Positions 63,340 to 64,000 of a DNA stretch of 64,000 nt are shown piece after piece. The DNA comes from Sphingobium lignivorans (GTDB lineage Bacteria; Pseudomonadota; Alphaproteobacteria; Sphingomonadales; Sphingomonadaceae): contig NZ_JACHKA010000001.1 in assembly GCF_014203955.1 (NCBI RefSeq), positions 2,821,001 to 2,885,000 of the forward strand. The letters run 5' to 3'. The notes under the pieces were generated by a model. The model saw nothing but the letters and a program-made list of their open reading frames with translations. It was not told the origin of the DNA and did not search any database. The position numbers were made by a program, and so were the translations under genes. Every line of letters starts with the position of its first letter. Positions within the stretch are counted from its first letter, which is position 1.

Positions 63340-64000
63340 TCAGCGCTTCCCGAAGGCGACGCGAAGCTGCACGCCGAAGGTGCGGGGCTCGTTGTACACC
63401 AGGGTGGTCGACGTGATCGACGGTGTGACGACGCCGCCGGCAGCCGCATAGGTCACGTCGAAGACGTTCCGGACGAACACACCCAGGTCGATACCACGAC
63501 CTTCGATATTGTTCAGGTCAAGTTTGACGTTGACGAGGTCGTAGGCGTCCTGGATGCCGTTGGTGTCCAGCGGACGCTCCACATACCAGACCTTCGTGCT
63601 GTGGAACCAGTTGGCGTTCAGCACCAGTTCGCCTGCATTGCCCAGATAGTGCGCGTACCGCGCATTCGCACCCACCGTCCAGGTCGGGGTGTAGGAGAAC
63701 TTGTTGTTCACCGGGTTACTGCCGAGCAGCGGGACGAAGGCTGCCGGTGCATCATATTTGTCGTACTTTGCATCTGTATATGCGCCGAAGCCGGACAGCG
63801 TGAAACCGCGCACCGGCGTGACCGACGCATCGATTTCCACGCCCTTGATCGTCGCTTCCGCTGCATTGATGATCAGCGTAGTCGGATCGTTCGACGGATC
63901 GTTGTCACCATCGAAATTGGCGCCGGGGAAGATCGAGCGCTGGATGTTCTTGTACTTGCTCGTGTAGGCCGAGACGTTGAAGCGACCGCGCATCTCACCC
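63340..64000 (-). CDS. TonB-dependent receptor, C-terminal part (runs off the window)
   Basis: About 220 residues of a receptor barrel are visible and the 5' end lies beyond 64000. Recognisable parts are FNVSAYTSKYKNIQRSIFPG, NAAEATIKGVEIDASVTPVR, FVRNVFDVTYAAAGG and the end PRTFGVQLRVAFGKR. The INAAEATIKGVEID strand and the final turn are typical of large sphingomonad receptors. It lies 90 bp before the M20 hydrolase on the same strand and is probably its uptake partner. The ATG at 63993 is internal, not the start. Confidence 0.9.
   Translation of the reverse strand, partial: GEMRGRFNVSAYTSKYKNIQRSIFPGANFDGDNDPSNDPTTLIINAAEATIKGVEIDASVTPVRGFTLSGFGAYTDAKYDKYDAPAAFVPLLGSNPVNNKFSYTPTWTVGANARYAHYLGNAGELVLNANWFHSTKVWYVERPLDTNGIQDAYDLVNVKLDLNNIEGRGIDLGVFVRNVFDVTYAAAGGVVTPSITSTTLVYNEPRTFGVQLRVAFGKR

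Overview
The window is GC-rich DNA that most resembles a sphingomonad (Sphingomonadaceae, Alphaproteobacteria). Evidence: four TonB-dependent receptors plus a receptor remnant, a FecI/FecR relay, LigB-type and VanA-like aromatic enzymes, S1 sulfatases, a PaoABC-type aldehyde oxidoreductase and a dnaE2 remnant. No rRNA, tRNA or CRISPR array is visible, and most of the window looks like accessory catabolic DNA.

Layout. (1) 1-7338: a forward operon of YcaC-like hydrolase, alpha/beta hydrolase, XapX protein, YtcJ-like amidohydrolase, DoxX, MFS exporter and an alginate-export-type outer-membrane protein. (2) 7891-21490: a putative aromatic or aryl-ether catabolic island. It holds an AzoR flavin reductase, an acyl-CoA-dehydrogenase-type monooxygenase, a glutaredoxin-like protein and a tandem MarR regulator. 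These are followed by a reverse TonB receptor/TfdA-like/MFS operon, a LysR regulator and a reverse LigB dioxygenase/Rieske oxygenase/amidohydrolase operon. A 36-bp element, 81% identical between copies, precedes both reverse operons. (3) 21771-23053: the decayed 3' end of dnaE2. (4) 23201-28450: paoABC, rlmJ and a TonB-receptor tail remnant. (5) 28547-36255: a MacAB-like ABC export system divergent from an NtrC-family two-component system, with facing sigma-54 promoters between them.

(6) 36737-51840: a sulfated-glycoside utilisation locus. It has four S1 sulfatases, a formylglycine-generating enzyme with both catalytic cysteines, a GH3 glycosidase, an MFS transporter, a TonB receptor and a LacI regulator. 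Palindromes sharing the core TA(G/C)CGCTA lie upstream of all three reverse transcription units, and one of them also precedes lacI. The locus therefore reads as one LacI regulon: the receptor imports, GH3 and the sulfatases deconstruct, and the FGE activates the sulfatases. (7) 52030-52875: a decayed IS5-family element flanked by CTAG. (8) 53212-59931: a FecI-FecR-STN-TonB-receptor operon carrying two paralogous secreted DUF8021/NTF2-like proteins. (9) 60369-64000: a frameshifted dicarboxylate symporter, an M20 amidohydrolase and the C-terminal part of another TonB receptor.

The most promising novel system is the LacI-controlled sulfatase/FGE/GH3 locus. Next are the LysR-linked TfdA/VanA/LigB island and the sigma-54-wired export system. 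All family calls were made by eye from the sequence; no database search was run.
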